A DNA stretch of 41,534 bases from Thiobacter sp964445085. Its GTDB lineage: Bacteria; Pseudomonadota; Gammaproteobacteria; Burkholderiales; Thiobacteraceae. The notes beneath the pieces are model-generated. The model saw only the letters and a program-made list of their open reading frames with translations. It did no database searches and had not been told where the DNA came from. The stretch lies in contig CAYUJV010000011.1 of the NCBI GenBank assembly GCA_964445085.1, positions 1 through 41,534 on the forward strand, read 5' to 3'. This document shows, in pieces, positions 1 through 7,854 of the stretch (its first letter is position 1; the number at the start of each line of letters is the position of its first letter). Made by a program: the position numbers and the translations under genes.

Positions 1-438
1 AGAAGATCGGCATCATCGACGACATCGCCTACCAGACCAACCTGCTGGCGCTGAATGCGGCGATCGAGGCGGCGCGGGCGGGGGAGCACGGCAAGGGATT
101 TGCGGTGGTGGCGGCGGAAGTGCGCAAGCTGGCCGAGCGCAGCCAGGTGGCGGCGCAGGAGATCGGCGAAGTGGCCAAGGGTTCGGTGGGTCTGGCGGAG
201 AAGGCGGGGCGGCTGCTGGACGAGATGGTGCCATCGATCAAGAAGACCTCGGACCTGGTGCAGGAGATCACGGCGGCCTCGGAAGAGCAGTCGGCCGGGG
301 TGGCGCAGATCAACACGGCGATGGCGCAGCTGAACCAGATCACCCAGCAGAACGCGTCCAGCTCCGAGGAACTGGCGGCCACGGCCGAGGAAATGAGCAG
401 CCAGGCCGAACAGCTGCAGCAGACCATGAGCTTCTTCA
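1..438 (+). repeat. Direct repeat, copy 1 (receptor signalling domain)
   Basis: Bases 1-385 match 2622-3006 at every position by direct reading. Up to base 438 there are only three differences (386, 410, 413), all synonymous. Identity ends where the two proteins gain different C-terminal tails. The repeat probably continues upstream of the window. Confidence 0.95.
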
Positions 439-572
439 AGGTGGGCGCGGCATCCGCCGGCGCCACCGTGCGCAAGGTGGCTCACGCCGCGCCGGTCGGC
501 CGCAAGGCTGCCAAGCCGGTGGGACACGCCGCCGAGGCGGAACATAACGAAGCCGACTTCGTGCGCTTTTGA
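1..572 (+). CDS. Methyl-accepting chemotaxis protein, C-terminal part (5' end outside window)
   Basis: This is the cytoplasmic signalling end of a chemoreceptor; the first whole codon begins at base 3. It contains the hairpin tip with the conserved QTNLLALNAAIEAARAGE core that contacts CheA and CheW, then the returning helix up to QQTMSFF. After that comes a tail of about 45 residues rich in Ala, Lys and His. The tail ends in DFVRF, which fits the loose consensus of CheR/CheB-tethering pentapeptides (aromatic, two residues, aromatic at the C-terminus). The returning helix is one heptad shorter than in E. coli Tsr/Tar, as in 34H receptors. Sensor domain, membrane segments and HAMP lie upstream of the window. 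The signalling part is almost identical in DNA to the receptor gene downstream. cheW follows after 12 bases, so they are probably one operon. The family is certain; the ligand is unknown. Confidence 0.95.
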   Translation, partial: KIGIIDDIAYQTNLLALNAAIEAARAGEHGKGFAVVAAEVRKLAERSQVAAQEIGEVAKGSVGLAEKAGRLLDEMVPSIKKTSDLVQEITAASEEQSAGVAQINTAMAQLNQITQQNASSSEELAATAEEMSSQAEQLQQTMSFFKVGAASAGATVRKVAHAAPVGRKAAKPVGHAAEAEHNEADFVRF

Positions 573-584
573 GGAGAGATCAGC

Positions 585-1145
585 ATGGGCGCACTGGTAA
601 AGAGCACACAATCGACCGCGGTGGTCGAACTGGCGGGTGAGGAACACAACCAGTACCTCACCTTCAACCTGGGCGGCGAGATGTTCGCCATCGGCATTCT
701 GTCGATCAAGGAGATCATCGAGTACGGCAGCCTGACGGAAGTGCCGATGATGCCGGAATTCATCCGCGGCGTGATCAACCTGAGGGGCGCGGTGGTGCCG
801 GTGGTGGACCTGTCGGCGCGATTTGGAAGAAAGCGCACCGAGATCACGCGCCGCACCTGCATCGTCATCATCGAAGTGGAAAGCGACGGCGACAAGCATG
901 ATGTGGGCGTGGTCGTGGATTCCGTGTCCGAGGTACTCGAGATCCCGGCCGGCGAAATCGAACCGGCGCCGAGCTTCGGCACCCGCATCCGCGCCGACTT
1001 CATCCAGGGGATGGGGAAGGTCGGCGGCAAGTTCGTCATCATTCTGAGCGTGAACAACGTGTTGTCGCTGGATGACCTGGCACTGCTGGAGAACGCGGCC
1101 GGCGCGGATGTACCGCTGCTGGTGGAATCCAAGGTGCAAGGGTGA
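585..1145 (+). CDS. cheW: Chemotaxis coupling protein CheW
   Basis: CheW is the cytoplasmic adaptor that joins chemoreceptors to the histidine kinase CheA in the array. The 186-residue protein is a single CheW domain. It starts with a short variable N-terminus, followed by the typical YLTFNLGGEMFAIGILSIKE strand, then a segment with FIRGVINLRGAVVPVVDLSARFG, the receptor and kinase contact region. Length is slightly above the usual 160-170 because of N- and C-terminal extensions. The start is set by GAGGAGA a few bases upstream of ATG 585. It sits between two receptor genes that share a near-identical signalling domain, which suggests that it serves those receptors. No other cheW is visible in the window, although cheA is encoded about 24 kb away. 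Confidence 0.97.
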   Translation: MGALVKSTQSTAVVELAGEEHNQYLTFNLGGEMFAIGILSIKEIIEYGSLTEVPMMPEFIRGVINLRGAVVPVVDLSARFGRKRTEITRRTCIVIIEVESDGDKHDVGVVVDSVSEVLEIPAGEIEPAPSFGTRIRADFIQGMGKVGGKFVIILSVNNVLSLDDLALLENAAGADVPLLVESKVQG

Positions 1146-1167
1146 GCGGGCCGTGCGGACCCGCTCA
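1143..1167 (+). other. Hairpin across the cheW stop codon
   Basis: TGAGCGGG (1143-1150) can pair with CCCGCTCA (1160-1167), an 8-bp stem with a 9-base loop that starts on the cheW stop codon. There is no T-run after it, so it does not look like a classic terminator. It could act as an RNA processing or stability element between cheW and the receptor gene. Confidence 0.5.
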
Positions 1168-1189
1168 TAGAGCAATCAAGGGAGTTAAT

Positions 1190-3091
1190 ATGAATCGACT
1201 CTTGAACCGATTTTCGCTGAGCCAGAAATTCGCCGTGCTCGGCGTCATGGTGCTGGCATTGTTCGGCATCCCCACCTACCTTTTCGTTTCGGGGCTGGAC
1301 GAGAGCATCGGCTTTGCCGCCCGCGAGACCTCCGGCGCGGCCTATTTCAAGCCGGTGATGTCCCTGCTGAAGGCCACGCAGCAGCATCGCGGCCTTGCCG
1401 GGCTGGTGCTCAATGGCAAGAAGGAAATGCAGCCCGCGTGGGAAGCCAAGCGCGCCGAGGTGGACAAGGCGGTGGCGGAGGTCGACGAGATGGACCGGCG
1501 CTACCCGGAGCTGGGCCTGACCTCGTCCTGGCAGGAAGTCAGGAACGGGTGGCAGAGCCTCAAGGGCGAGGTCGGCGGGCTGAGCGCGGCGGAGAGCTTC
1601 AAGCGCCACAGCGCGGTCGTGGACGCGGAACTCAAGCTGATCACGGCGGTGTCCGACCAATCCAACATCACCTATGATCCGACGGTGGCGGGCTATCAGG
1701 TCGGCTTCCTCGCCACCAGCCGGCTGCCCACCCTGACCGAATACCTGGGCCGGGTGCGTGCCATCGGCGGCGGGATCCTGGTTCAACACACGGCGACGCC
1801 CGATGACCGCAGCCGCGTGGCGGCCTATCTCGGGCTCGCGCAGCGCGAGCTTGCGGGCATCCGCGACACCCTGGACAAGGCCTATGTCGCCGATGCGGCC
1901 CTGAAGGACAGCCTGGAGAAGCTGTTCCTCGATGCCAATCAAAGCGCCGGCGCCGCGATTGCCATGGTGGACCGGGAAATCGTCCAGTCCGACAAGCTGG
2001 AATTCTCGCCCCAGGAATACTCGGCCTCCCTGACGCACGCGATCGATGCGCTGTTCGCGTTGTCCGATGCCGCCAACACCCAGCTTGACCGTGCGCTGCA
2101 GGCCCAGACGGCGCAGCTCACGACCAGGAAATATACCCTGCTGGCGAGCGTGATTACGCTGTTTACGCTGTGCGTCGCGTTCGGCGTGCTGATGGTGCGC
2201 AACCTCACGGGGTCCGCCCGCGTCATGTCGGCAGGGATGACCAAGCTCGCGGCGGGCGACCTGACCGCAGTCATTCCGGAGACGCCGGGCCGCGACGAAC
2301 TGGCCGCGATGCAGCGCGACCTGCGCCGGACGATCGAGAAACTCTCCCAGATCATCGCGGACGTCCGTCTGGCGGCCGACAACCTGTCGTCTGCCTCGGA
2401 GGAGGTGTCGGCGACGGCGCAGTCCCTGTCGCAGGCGTCGAGCGAGCAGGCGGCCAGCGTGGAAGAGACCTCGGCCTCGGTGGAGCAGATGTCGGCCTCG
2501 ATCAACCAGAACACCGAGAATGCCAAGGTCACCGACGGCATGGCGACGAAGTCCTCCCAGGAGGCGGTGGAAGGGGGCGAGGCGGTGAAGGAGACGGTGA
2601 CCGCCATGAAATCCATTGCCGAGAAGATCGGCATCATCGACGACATCGCCTACCAGACCAACCTGCTGGCGCTGAATGCGGCGATCGAGGCGGCGCGGGC
2701 GGGGGAGCACGGCAAGGGATTTGCGGTGGTGGCGGCGGAAGTGCGCAAGCTGGCCGAGCGCAGCCAGGTGGCGGCGCAGGAGATCGGCGAAGTGGCCAAG
2801 GGTTCGGTGGGTCTGGCGGAGAAGGCGGGGCGGCTGCTGGACGAGATGGTGCCATCGATCAAGAAGACCTCGGACCTGGTGCAGGAGATCACGGCGGCCT
2901 CGGAAGAGCAGTCGGCCGGGGTGGCGCAGATCAACACGGCGATGGCGCAGCTGAACCAGATCACCCAGCAGAACGCGTCCAGCTCCGAGGAACTGGCGGC
3001 CACGGCGGAGGAAATGAGCAGCCAGGCCGAGCAACTGCAGCAGACCATGAGCTTCTTCACCGTGCGCCAGGGCGCCGGCGACGCCGCCTGA
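1190..3091 (+). CDS. Methyl-accepting chemotaxis protein with large periplasmic sensor
   Basis: A 633-residue transmembrane chemoreceptor. TM1 lies at about residues 12-34, then a mostly helical periplasmic region of about 280 residues, TM2 at about 314-336, HAMP at about 337-390, then the signalling domain. The sensor region contains QQHRGLAG near its start, similar in style to NIT-like or helical-bimodular sensors, but I cannot assign the family. The signalling arms lack one heptad on each side of the hairpin compared with E. coli Tsr, which suits the 34H class. It ends FFTVRQGAGDAA and has no pentapeptide for CheR. ATG 1190 is chosen because GGGAG precedes it; a GTG at 1142 in the same frame overlaps cheW and has no ribosome site. 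cheR follows 41 bases later. Confidence 0.96.
   Translation: MNRLLNRFSLSQKFAVLGVMVLALFGIPTYLFVSGLDESIGFAARETSGAAYFKPVMSLLKATQQHRGLAGLVLNGKKEMQPAWEAKRAEVDKAVAEVDEMDRRYPELGLTSSWQEVRNGWQSLKGEVGGLSAAESFKRHSAVVDAELKLITAVSDQSNITYDPTVAGYQVGFLATSRLPTLTEYLGRVRAIGGGILVQHTATPDDRSRVAAYLGLAQRELAGIRDTLDKAYVADAALKDSLEKLFLDANQSAGAAIAMVDREIVQSDKLEFSPQEYSASLTHAIDALFALSDAANTQLDRALQAQTAQLTTRKYTLLASVITLFTLCVAFGVLMVRNLTGSARVMSAGMTKLAAGDLTAVIPETPGRDELAAMQRDLRRTIEKLSQIIADVRLAADNLSSASEEVSATAQSLSQASSEQAASVEETSASVEQMSASINQNTENAKVTDGMATKSSQEAVEGGEAVKETVTAMKSIAEKIGIIDDIAYQTNLLALNAAIEAARAGEHGKGFAVVAAEVRKLAERSQVAAQEIGEVAKGSVGLAEKAGRLLDEMVPSIKKTSDLVQEITAASEEQSAGVAQINTAMAQLNQITQQNASSSEELAATAEEMSSQAEQLQQTMSFFTVRQGAGDAA
2622..3059 (+). 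repeat. Direct repeat, copy 2 (receptor signalling domain)
   Basis: Second copy of the tract at 1-438, with 435 of 438 bases equal. The repeats are in direct orientation, 2,621 bases apart, with cheW and the sensor part of this receptor between them. Recombination between them would remove cheW and leave one fused receptor. Confidence 0.95.
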
Positions 3092-3132
3092 TGCATGCGG
3101 CCTGACCGGGCAAGCAAGCGGAGCGACAGGGC

Positions 3133-3939
3133 ATGCTGAACCGCGCCATATCGGACCAGGAATTCCGTCAGTTCCAGAAGCTCATCCACGCCATCGCCGG
3201 CATCAGCATGTCGCCGGCGAAGAAGCCGCTGGTATGCGGGCGGCTGGCGAAGCGCCTGGCCCACCATGGCGTGAGCAGCTATGGCGAGTACTTCGACATT
3301 CTGCGGCGCGAGGGTGACAAGGGTGAGCTGCAGATCGCGGTTGACCTGCTGACCACCAACGAAACCTACTTTTTCCGCGAGCCGAAGCACTTCGACTTCC
3401 TGCGCGATGAAGTGCTGCCGCACCACCGCCCGGGACGACCGTTCCGGGTGTGGAGCGCAGCCTGCTCCTCCGGGCAGGAACCCTACACCCTGGCCATGGT
3501 GCTGGCGGATGGCCTGGGCGATGCGCCCTGGGAAATTCTCGCCTCGGACATCAGCACCCGCGTGCTGGAGCGCGCGCGCAGCGGGCAGTATGCGCTGGAG
3601 CAGGCGGAGAAGGTGCCGCGGCATTTTCTCACGCGCTACTGCCTGAAGGGCGTGGGGCCGCAGGCCGGCACCTTCATCGTGGACCGCGCCCTGCGCAGCC
3701 GCGTCCGCTTCAGCCAGATCAACCTGAACCAGACGCTGCCCGACGTCGGCGAGTTCGACGTGATCTTCCTGCGCAACGTGATGATCTACTTCGACGCCGA
3801 GACCAAGCGGCAGGTGGTGGGTCGGCTTGTGGCGCAGCTGCGCCGGGGCGGCCACCTCATCATCGGCCATTCAGAAAGCCTGAATGGCGTGACCGACGCG
3901 CTGACGGTGACCCGGCCTTCCATCTATCGCAGGCCCTGA
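3133..3939 (+). CDS. cheR: Chemotaxis protein methyltransferase CheR
   Basis: CheR transfers methyl groups from S-adenosylmethionine to glutamates of chemoreceptors for adaptation. The 268-residue protein has the helical N-terminal domain, the LTTNETYFFREPKHF segment, the SAM-binding loop around VWSAACSSGQEPYT, an ASDIS acidic stretch and the FDVIFLRNVMIYFD motif near the C-terminus. The beta-subdomain around RYCLKGVGPQAGTF aligns without insertion to the Salmonella CheR that binds receptor pentapeptides. Pentapeptide-independent CheR proteins usually carry a three-residue insertion there. This fits the DFVRF tail of the first receptor in the window. Start ATG 3133 follows a GGAGCGACAGG ribosome site. 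cheD begins 4 bases after the stop. Confidence 0.97.
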   Translation: MLNRAISDQEFRQFQKLIHAIAGISMSPAKKPLVCGRLAKRLAHHGVSSYGEYFDILRREGDKGELQIAVDLLTTNETYFFREPKHFDFLRDEVLPHHRPGRPFRVWSAACSSGQEPYTLAMVLADGLGDAPWEILASDISTRVLERARSGQYALEQAEKVPRHFLTRYCLKGVGPQAGTFIVDRALRSRVRFSQINLNQTLPDVGEFDVIFLRNVMIYFDAETKRQVVGRLVAQLRRGGHLIIGHSESLNGVTDALTVTRPSIYRRP

Positions 3940-3943
3940 CGCG

Positions 3944-4486
3944 ATGGGGATGAAGCGGCCGGCCCAGGGAATCGACATATTTCTGCAGCCGGGAGAGTTC
4001 TACTTCGGCGACCAAAGCACCCGCGTCCGCACCATTCTCGGTTCCTGCGTGGCCATCACCATGTGGCACCCCAAACGGCTCATCGGCGGCATGTGCCATT
4101 ACATGCTCGCTTCCAGCCCGCGCCGGCGCGTCGCCAGGCTCGACGGCAAATACGGTGAGGATGCCATTCTCATGTTTCTAGCCGAAGCCGTGCGCCACGA
4201 CACCAACCCGAAGGACTACGTGGTCAAGGTCTTCGGCGGGGGCAACATGTTTCCCGATCAGAGCGGCCACTGGCCGTGCGAGACAAAGCCGTGCGACGAG
4301 GTCATCGCGGGCTGCCGCAACGTCTCGTGCAAGAACGGCATGGTGGCGCGCGCGATGCTCCGGCAGCACGGGATGACCATCGCCGCCGAGCACATCGGCG
4401 GAAGCGGGCATCGCAACGTGATCTTCGATGTCGCCACCGGCCATGTGTGGGTGCGCCAGGCGCAGTTGCTGAAACGGACGGGCTGA
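3944..4486 (+). CDS. cheD: Chemoreceptor glutamine deamidase CheD
   Basis: CheD deamidates glutamine side chains of chemoreceptors and in some bacteria also binds phosphorylated CheY or CheC. The 180-residue protein has the expected nucleophile in LGSCVAI (Cys35) and the catalytic His in GGMCHYML (His52). The 17-residue spacing equals that of the characterised Thermotoga enzyme. FGGGNMF and IGGSGHRNVIFD are further family motifs. It lies between cheR and cheB with gaps of 4 bases on both sides, so the three receptor-modifying enzymes are almost certainly translated from one mRNA. An in-frame ATG at 3950 is an equally possible start. Confidence 0.96.
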   Translation: MGMKRPAQGIDIFLQPGEFYFGDQSTRVRTILGSCVAITMWHPKRLIGGMCHYMLASSPRRRVARLDGKYGEDAILMFLAEAVRHDTNPKDYVVKVFGGGNMFPDQSGHWPCETKPCDEVIAGCRNVSCKNGMVARAMLRQHGMTIAAEHIGGSGHRNVIFDVATGHVWVRQAQLLKRTG

Positions 4487-4490
4487 AGCG

Positions 4491-5582
4491 ATGCGCAAGA
4501 TCAGGGTTCAGCTGGTCGACGATTCGGCAGTGGTGCGGCAGGTGCTGCAGGGCGTGCTGCAGCAGGACTCCGAGATCGAAGTCATCGGCGCCGCCGCCGA
4601 TCCCCTGTTCGCGATGGCGCGCATGGCCGGCAACTGGCCGGACGTGATCGTGCTGGACGTGGAAATGCCGCGCATGGACGGCATCACCTTTCTCAAGAAG
4701 ATCATGGCCGAGCGGCCGACGCCGGTGGTGATCTGCTCCACCCTGACCGAGCAGGGGACGGCCACTTCGATGCAGGCGCTGGAGGCTGGGGCAGTGCAGA
4801 TCGTGACCAAGCCCAAGGTCGGGCTCAAATCCTTCCTGCAGGACGCCTCGGACGACCTGATCCAGGCGGTGAAAGCCGCCGCGCGGGCGAATCTGCGCAA
4901 CCTGCGGCCGCGGACGCCACCGCTTGCGGTACCGGAGAAACTGAGCGCGGACGCGATCCTGGCCCCGGCGCCCCATGCCCCCGCGTCGCAGGCCATGGCC
5001 GAGACCACCGACCGCATCGTGGCCATGGGCACCTCCACCGGCGGCACCCAGGCGCTGGAGGTGGTGCTGAGCGCCCTGCCGCGGGTGTGCCCCGGGCTGG
5101 TGATCGTGCAGCACATGCCGGAGAGGTTCACCGCCTCCTTCGCCGAACGGCTCAATGCGCTTTGCCGGATCGAAGTCCGGGAGGCCGCCAACAATGACCG
5201 GGTCATTCCGGGCCGCGCCCTGATCGCGCCGGGCGGCAAGCACATGCTGCTCAAGCGCAGCGGCGCCCAGTACCACGTGGAAGTGGTCGACGGGCCGCTG
5301 GTGAACCGTCACCGCCCGTCGGTGGACGTGCTGTTCCGCTCCGTGGCCAAGTTTGCCGGCAAGAATGCCCTGGGTGTCATCATGACCGGCATGGGCGACG
5401 ACGGGGCGCGCGGGCTCAAGGAAATGCACGAGGCCGGCGCCGCCACCCTGGCGCAAAACGAGGCCAGCTGCGTGGTCTACGGCATGCCGAAGGAGGCGGT
5501 GAAGCTGGGCGCGGTGGACCGCAGCGTGGCGCTGGCCGGCATCGCGGCCGAGATCTTGCAGTTCGGGCGGGGCGCAGGCTGA
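4491..5582 (+). CDS. cheB: Protein-glutamate methylesterase/deamidase CheB
   Basis: CheB removes methyl groups from chemoreceptors when its receiver domain is phosphorylated by CheA. The 363-residue protein has a receiver (about 1-120, phospho-Asp56 in VLDVEMPRMDG), a linker rich in Pro and Ala, and the esterase domain. The triad is visible as Ser182 in GTSTGG, His208 in QHMPERF and Asp304 in MTGMGDDG, with the same spacings (26 and 96) as in the enteric enzyme. The gene begins 4 bases after cheD. Its TGA overlaps an in-frame ATG of the next reading frame, although I place the next gene's start 90 bases further on. Confidence 0.97.
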   Translation: MRKIRVQLVDDSAVVRQVLQGVLQQDSEIEVIGAAADPLFAMARMAGNWPDVIVLDVEMPRMDGITFLKKIMAERPTPVVICSTLTEQGTATSMQALEAGAVQIVTKPKVGLKSFLQDASDDLIQAVKAAARANLRNLRPRTPPLAVPEKLSADAILAPAPHAPASQAMAETTDRIVAMGTSTGGTQALEVVLSALPRVCPGLVIVQHMPERFTASFAERLNALCRIEVREAANNDRVIPGRALIAPGGKHMLLKRSGAQYHVEVVDGPLVNRHRPSVDVLFRSVAKFAGKNALGVIMTGMGDDGARGLKEMHEAGAATLAQNEASCVVYGMPKEAVKLGAVDRSVALAGIAAEILQFGRGAG

Positions 5583-5671
5583 TGGCCCGCGCGGCGGCCA
5601 GCCTTGTGCCGAGCCCCCGTCGCATGCCATCATGCGCAAAAATATCCATTTTGGGACAGAAGGTTTTCTTA

Positions 5672-7786
5672 ATGAGCCTGTCCGAAAAAGACACCCATCG
5701 GCTGGTCGGCGGCCTGCTTCTCGTCGCGAGCATCCCGTTGCTGCTGTGGCAGGCGAGTCCCGCCAACCAGTTGGCGGTATCCGGGCCCGCCTTCCTCGCT
5801 GCGCACTCGATGATGGAGACCTTCGCCATCGTCGTCGCGGCGCTGATCTTCTTCACGGGCCACGGCGCGCAGGAAACCGTGCGCTCGGTGCGTTCGGTGG
5901 TGCTGGGCTACGCCTTCCTGATGGTGGCCCTGTTCGACATGATGCACTTCCTGTCCTATGTCGGCATGCCGGACCTGATCAGCCCCAATACCCCCCACAA
6001 GTCCATCCTGTTCTGGCTGTGCGGGCGCCTCGCGGCCGGTGCCGGGCTGCTGGCTTACGTGCTGATTCCGGAGGCGCCCACCACCGCCGAGTCCGCGCGG
6101 CGCAATGCGCTGATCGGGGCGCTGGTGGTGGCGGCGGTGGGTTATGTGTTCCTGGTCAACCCGGAATCCGCGCCGGCGATGTGCATCGAGGACAGCGGAT
6201 TGACGCCCCTCAAGATCGTCCTCGAATGGTTGGTGTTCAGCCTCTACCTGGCGATCGCCGCGATTCTGTTCCTGCGCCGCAAGCGCGTGACCAACTGCGA
6301 CATCGAAAGCCTGCTGCTCGCGCTGCTGCTGATGGCGGCAGGCGAGCTGTTTTTCACCATGTACGTCAAGGTCAGCAATACCGCCAACCTGCTTGGCCAC
6401 GTGTACAAGGTGTTCGGCTATTACTATCTCTACCGCGCCATCTATGCCGAGGCCGTGCGCCAGCCCTTCCGGCAGATGCGCCACATGCAGACCCACGACG
6501 ATCTCACCGGCCTGCCCAACCGCGCCGCGTTCAGCGAGCGGCTCAGCACCGCGCTGCGCTCCTGCCGCCAGCACGAGATGCCCTGCGCCGTGCTGCTGAT
6601 GGACCTTGACCACTTTCAGAACGTCAACGACACCCTCGGCCATGAGCAGGGCGACCTGCTGCTGGTGGCGGTGGCGCGGCGGGTGCGCGATGCGCTCCCG
6701 GATTCCGCCTTCGTCGCCCGCTTCAGTGGCGACGAGTTCGTGATCCTGCTGGAGGAAACCAGCACCGAGGAGGCGCGCGAGGTCGGCGAGAGCCTGCTGC
6801 AGGCCATGACCCGCGAGTTCGACATCGGCAATGACCGCCTGGAGATCGGCGCCAGCCTGGGCATCGTCTCCTACCCGGCGGATGGCGACTCGGCCAGCGC
6901 GCTGATGAGCCATGCCGATCTCGCCCTGCACCGCGCCAAGGCCTCCGGGCGCAACTGCTTGAGCATCTTCAGCCGGGATCTCGCCGAGGAGATCCAGCGC
7001 CGCGTGCTGCTCGAAGGGCGCCTGAAGCAGGCGCTGCAGCGCAAGGAGTTCCACCTGCACTACCAGCCCAAGCTGGAGACCGCGTCCGGGCGCATCGTCG
7101 GCTGGGAAGCCCTGCTGCGCTGGCAATCCCCGGAACTGGGCGCGGTGAGCCCGGCGGAGTTCATCCCGGTGGCCGAGCAGACGGGCCTGATCCGCCCCAT
7201 CGGCAGCTGGGTCCTGCGCGAGGCCTGCCGCCAGCTGCGCGCCTGGCAGCAGCAGGGCCTGGAGCCGGGTACCGTGGCGGTGAATCTCTCGACGCGGCAG
7301 TTCCGGCAGAAGGATCTGGCGCAGGAGGTCAGCGCCGCCCTGGCGGACAGCGGCCTGCTGCCCGAAGACCTGCAACTGGAGATCACCGAGTCGGCGATCA
7401 TGGACAATCTGGCCGCTGCCGCGACCGTGCTCAGGGAGCTGGAGCAGATGGGCGTGTCCATCGCGGTGGACGACTTCGGCACCGGCTATTCCTCCCTGAG
7501 CTATCTCAAGACCTTCTCCATCCACTGCCTCAAGATCGACCATTCCTTCATTCGCGACATTCCCGGCGACGAGAACGACACCGCCATCGTGCGCACCATT
7601 CTCGCCCTGGCCGACAGCCTCGGCCTGACCGTGGTGGCGGAGGGCGTCGAGACCCAGGCCCAGCTGTCCTATCTGCTTGCCAACCGCTGCGACCAGGTGC
7701 AGGGCTATTTCTTCAGCCGCCCCCTGCCGCCGGATGACTGCATCGGACTGATGCGTTCCGGCATCCGCCGCGCCGCCGCCGGCTGA
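5672..7786 (+). CDS. Membrane GGDEF-EAL protein with MASE3-like sensor
   Basis: A 704-residue inner-membrane protein that probably makes and/or breaks c-di-GMP. The N-terminal 250 residues hold several membrane helices with the MASE3-like features HSMMETFAIVVA, FDMMHFLSYVGMP and GHVYKVFGYYYLYRAIY. The GGDEF domain (about 273-430) has SGDEF at the active site and no RxxD inhibitory site five residues before it. The EAL domain (about 450-700) keeps EALLRW, NLS, ITES, DDFGTGYSSL, LKID, EGVE and QGY, so phosphodiesterase activity is expected; cyclase activity is possible but unsure. ATG 5672 is chosen over ATG 5582 because GACAGAAGG precedes it and the hydrophobic region starts soon after. It follows cheB closely, so it may be the last gene of the chemotaxis operon. 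Confidence 0.9.
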   Translation: MSLSEKDTHRLVGGLLLVASIPLLLWQASPANQLAVSGPAFLAAHSMMETFAIVVAALIFFTGHGAQETVRSVRSVVLGYAFLMVALFDMMHFLSYVGMPDLISPNTPHKSILFWLCGRLAAGAGLLAYVLIPEAPTTAESARRNALIGALVVAAVGYVFLVNPESAPAMCIEDSGLTPLKIVLEWLVFSLYLAIAAILFLRRKRVTNCDIESLLLALLLMAAGELFFTMYVKVSNTANLLGHVYKVFGYYYLYRAIYAEAVRQPFRQMRHMQTHDDLTGLPNRAAFSERLSTALRSCRQHEMPCAVLLMDLDHFQNVNDTLGHEQGDLLLVAVARRVRDALPDSAFVARFSGDEFVILLEETSTEEAREVGESLLQAMTREFDIGNDRLEIGASLGIVSYPADGDSASALMSHADLALHRAKASGRNCLSIFSRDLAEEIQRRVLLEGRLKQALQRKEFHLHYQPKLETASGRIVGWEALLRWQSPELGAVSPAEFIPVAEQTGLIRPIGSWVLREACRQLRAWQQQGLEPGTVAVNLSTRQFRQKDLAQEVSAALADSGLLPEDLQLEITESAIMDNLAAAATVLRELEQMGVSIAVDDFGTGYSSLSYLKTFSIHCLKIDHSFIRDIPGDENDTAIVRTILALADSLGLTVVAEGVETQAQLSYLLANRCDQVQGYFFSRPLPPDDCIGLMRSGIRRAAAG

Positions 7787-7823
7787 CCCGGCCCGCTCCG
7801 CATCGGCCCTGGCAGCGCTGGGG

Positions 7824-7829
7824 TATACT
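7824..7829 (+). promoter_or_regulatory. Possible -10 element for rmuC
   Basis: TATACT matches the sigma-70 -10 consensus in five of six positions and lies 25 bases before the rmuC start. I see no good -35 element at 16-18 bases upstream, so this is tentative. Confidence 0.3.
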
Positions 7830-7854
7830 GGCGGCATGATGGAGGAGGGGTTCG

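Noticed and set aside
482..3034. 850-residue open frame antisense to the receptor and cheW genes
   Set aside because: Composition is Arg/His/Leu/Gly-rich low complexity and it lies opposite to clearly real genes; long antisense frames are expected at this GC level.
5669..7837. 722-residue antisense frame opposite the MASE3-like GGDEF-EAL gene
   Set aside because: Same kind of GC-driven shadow; no domain or motif, and the plus-strand gene is complete.
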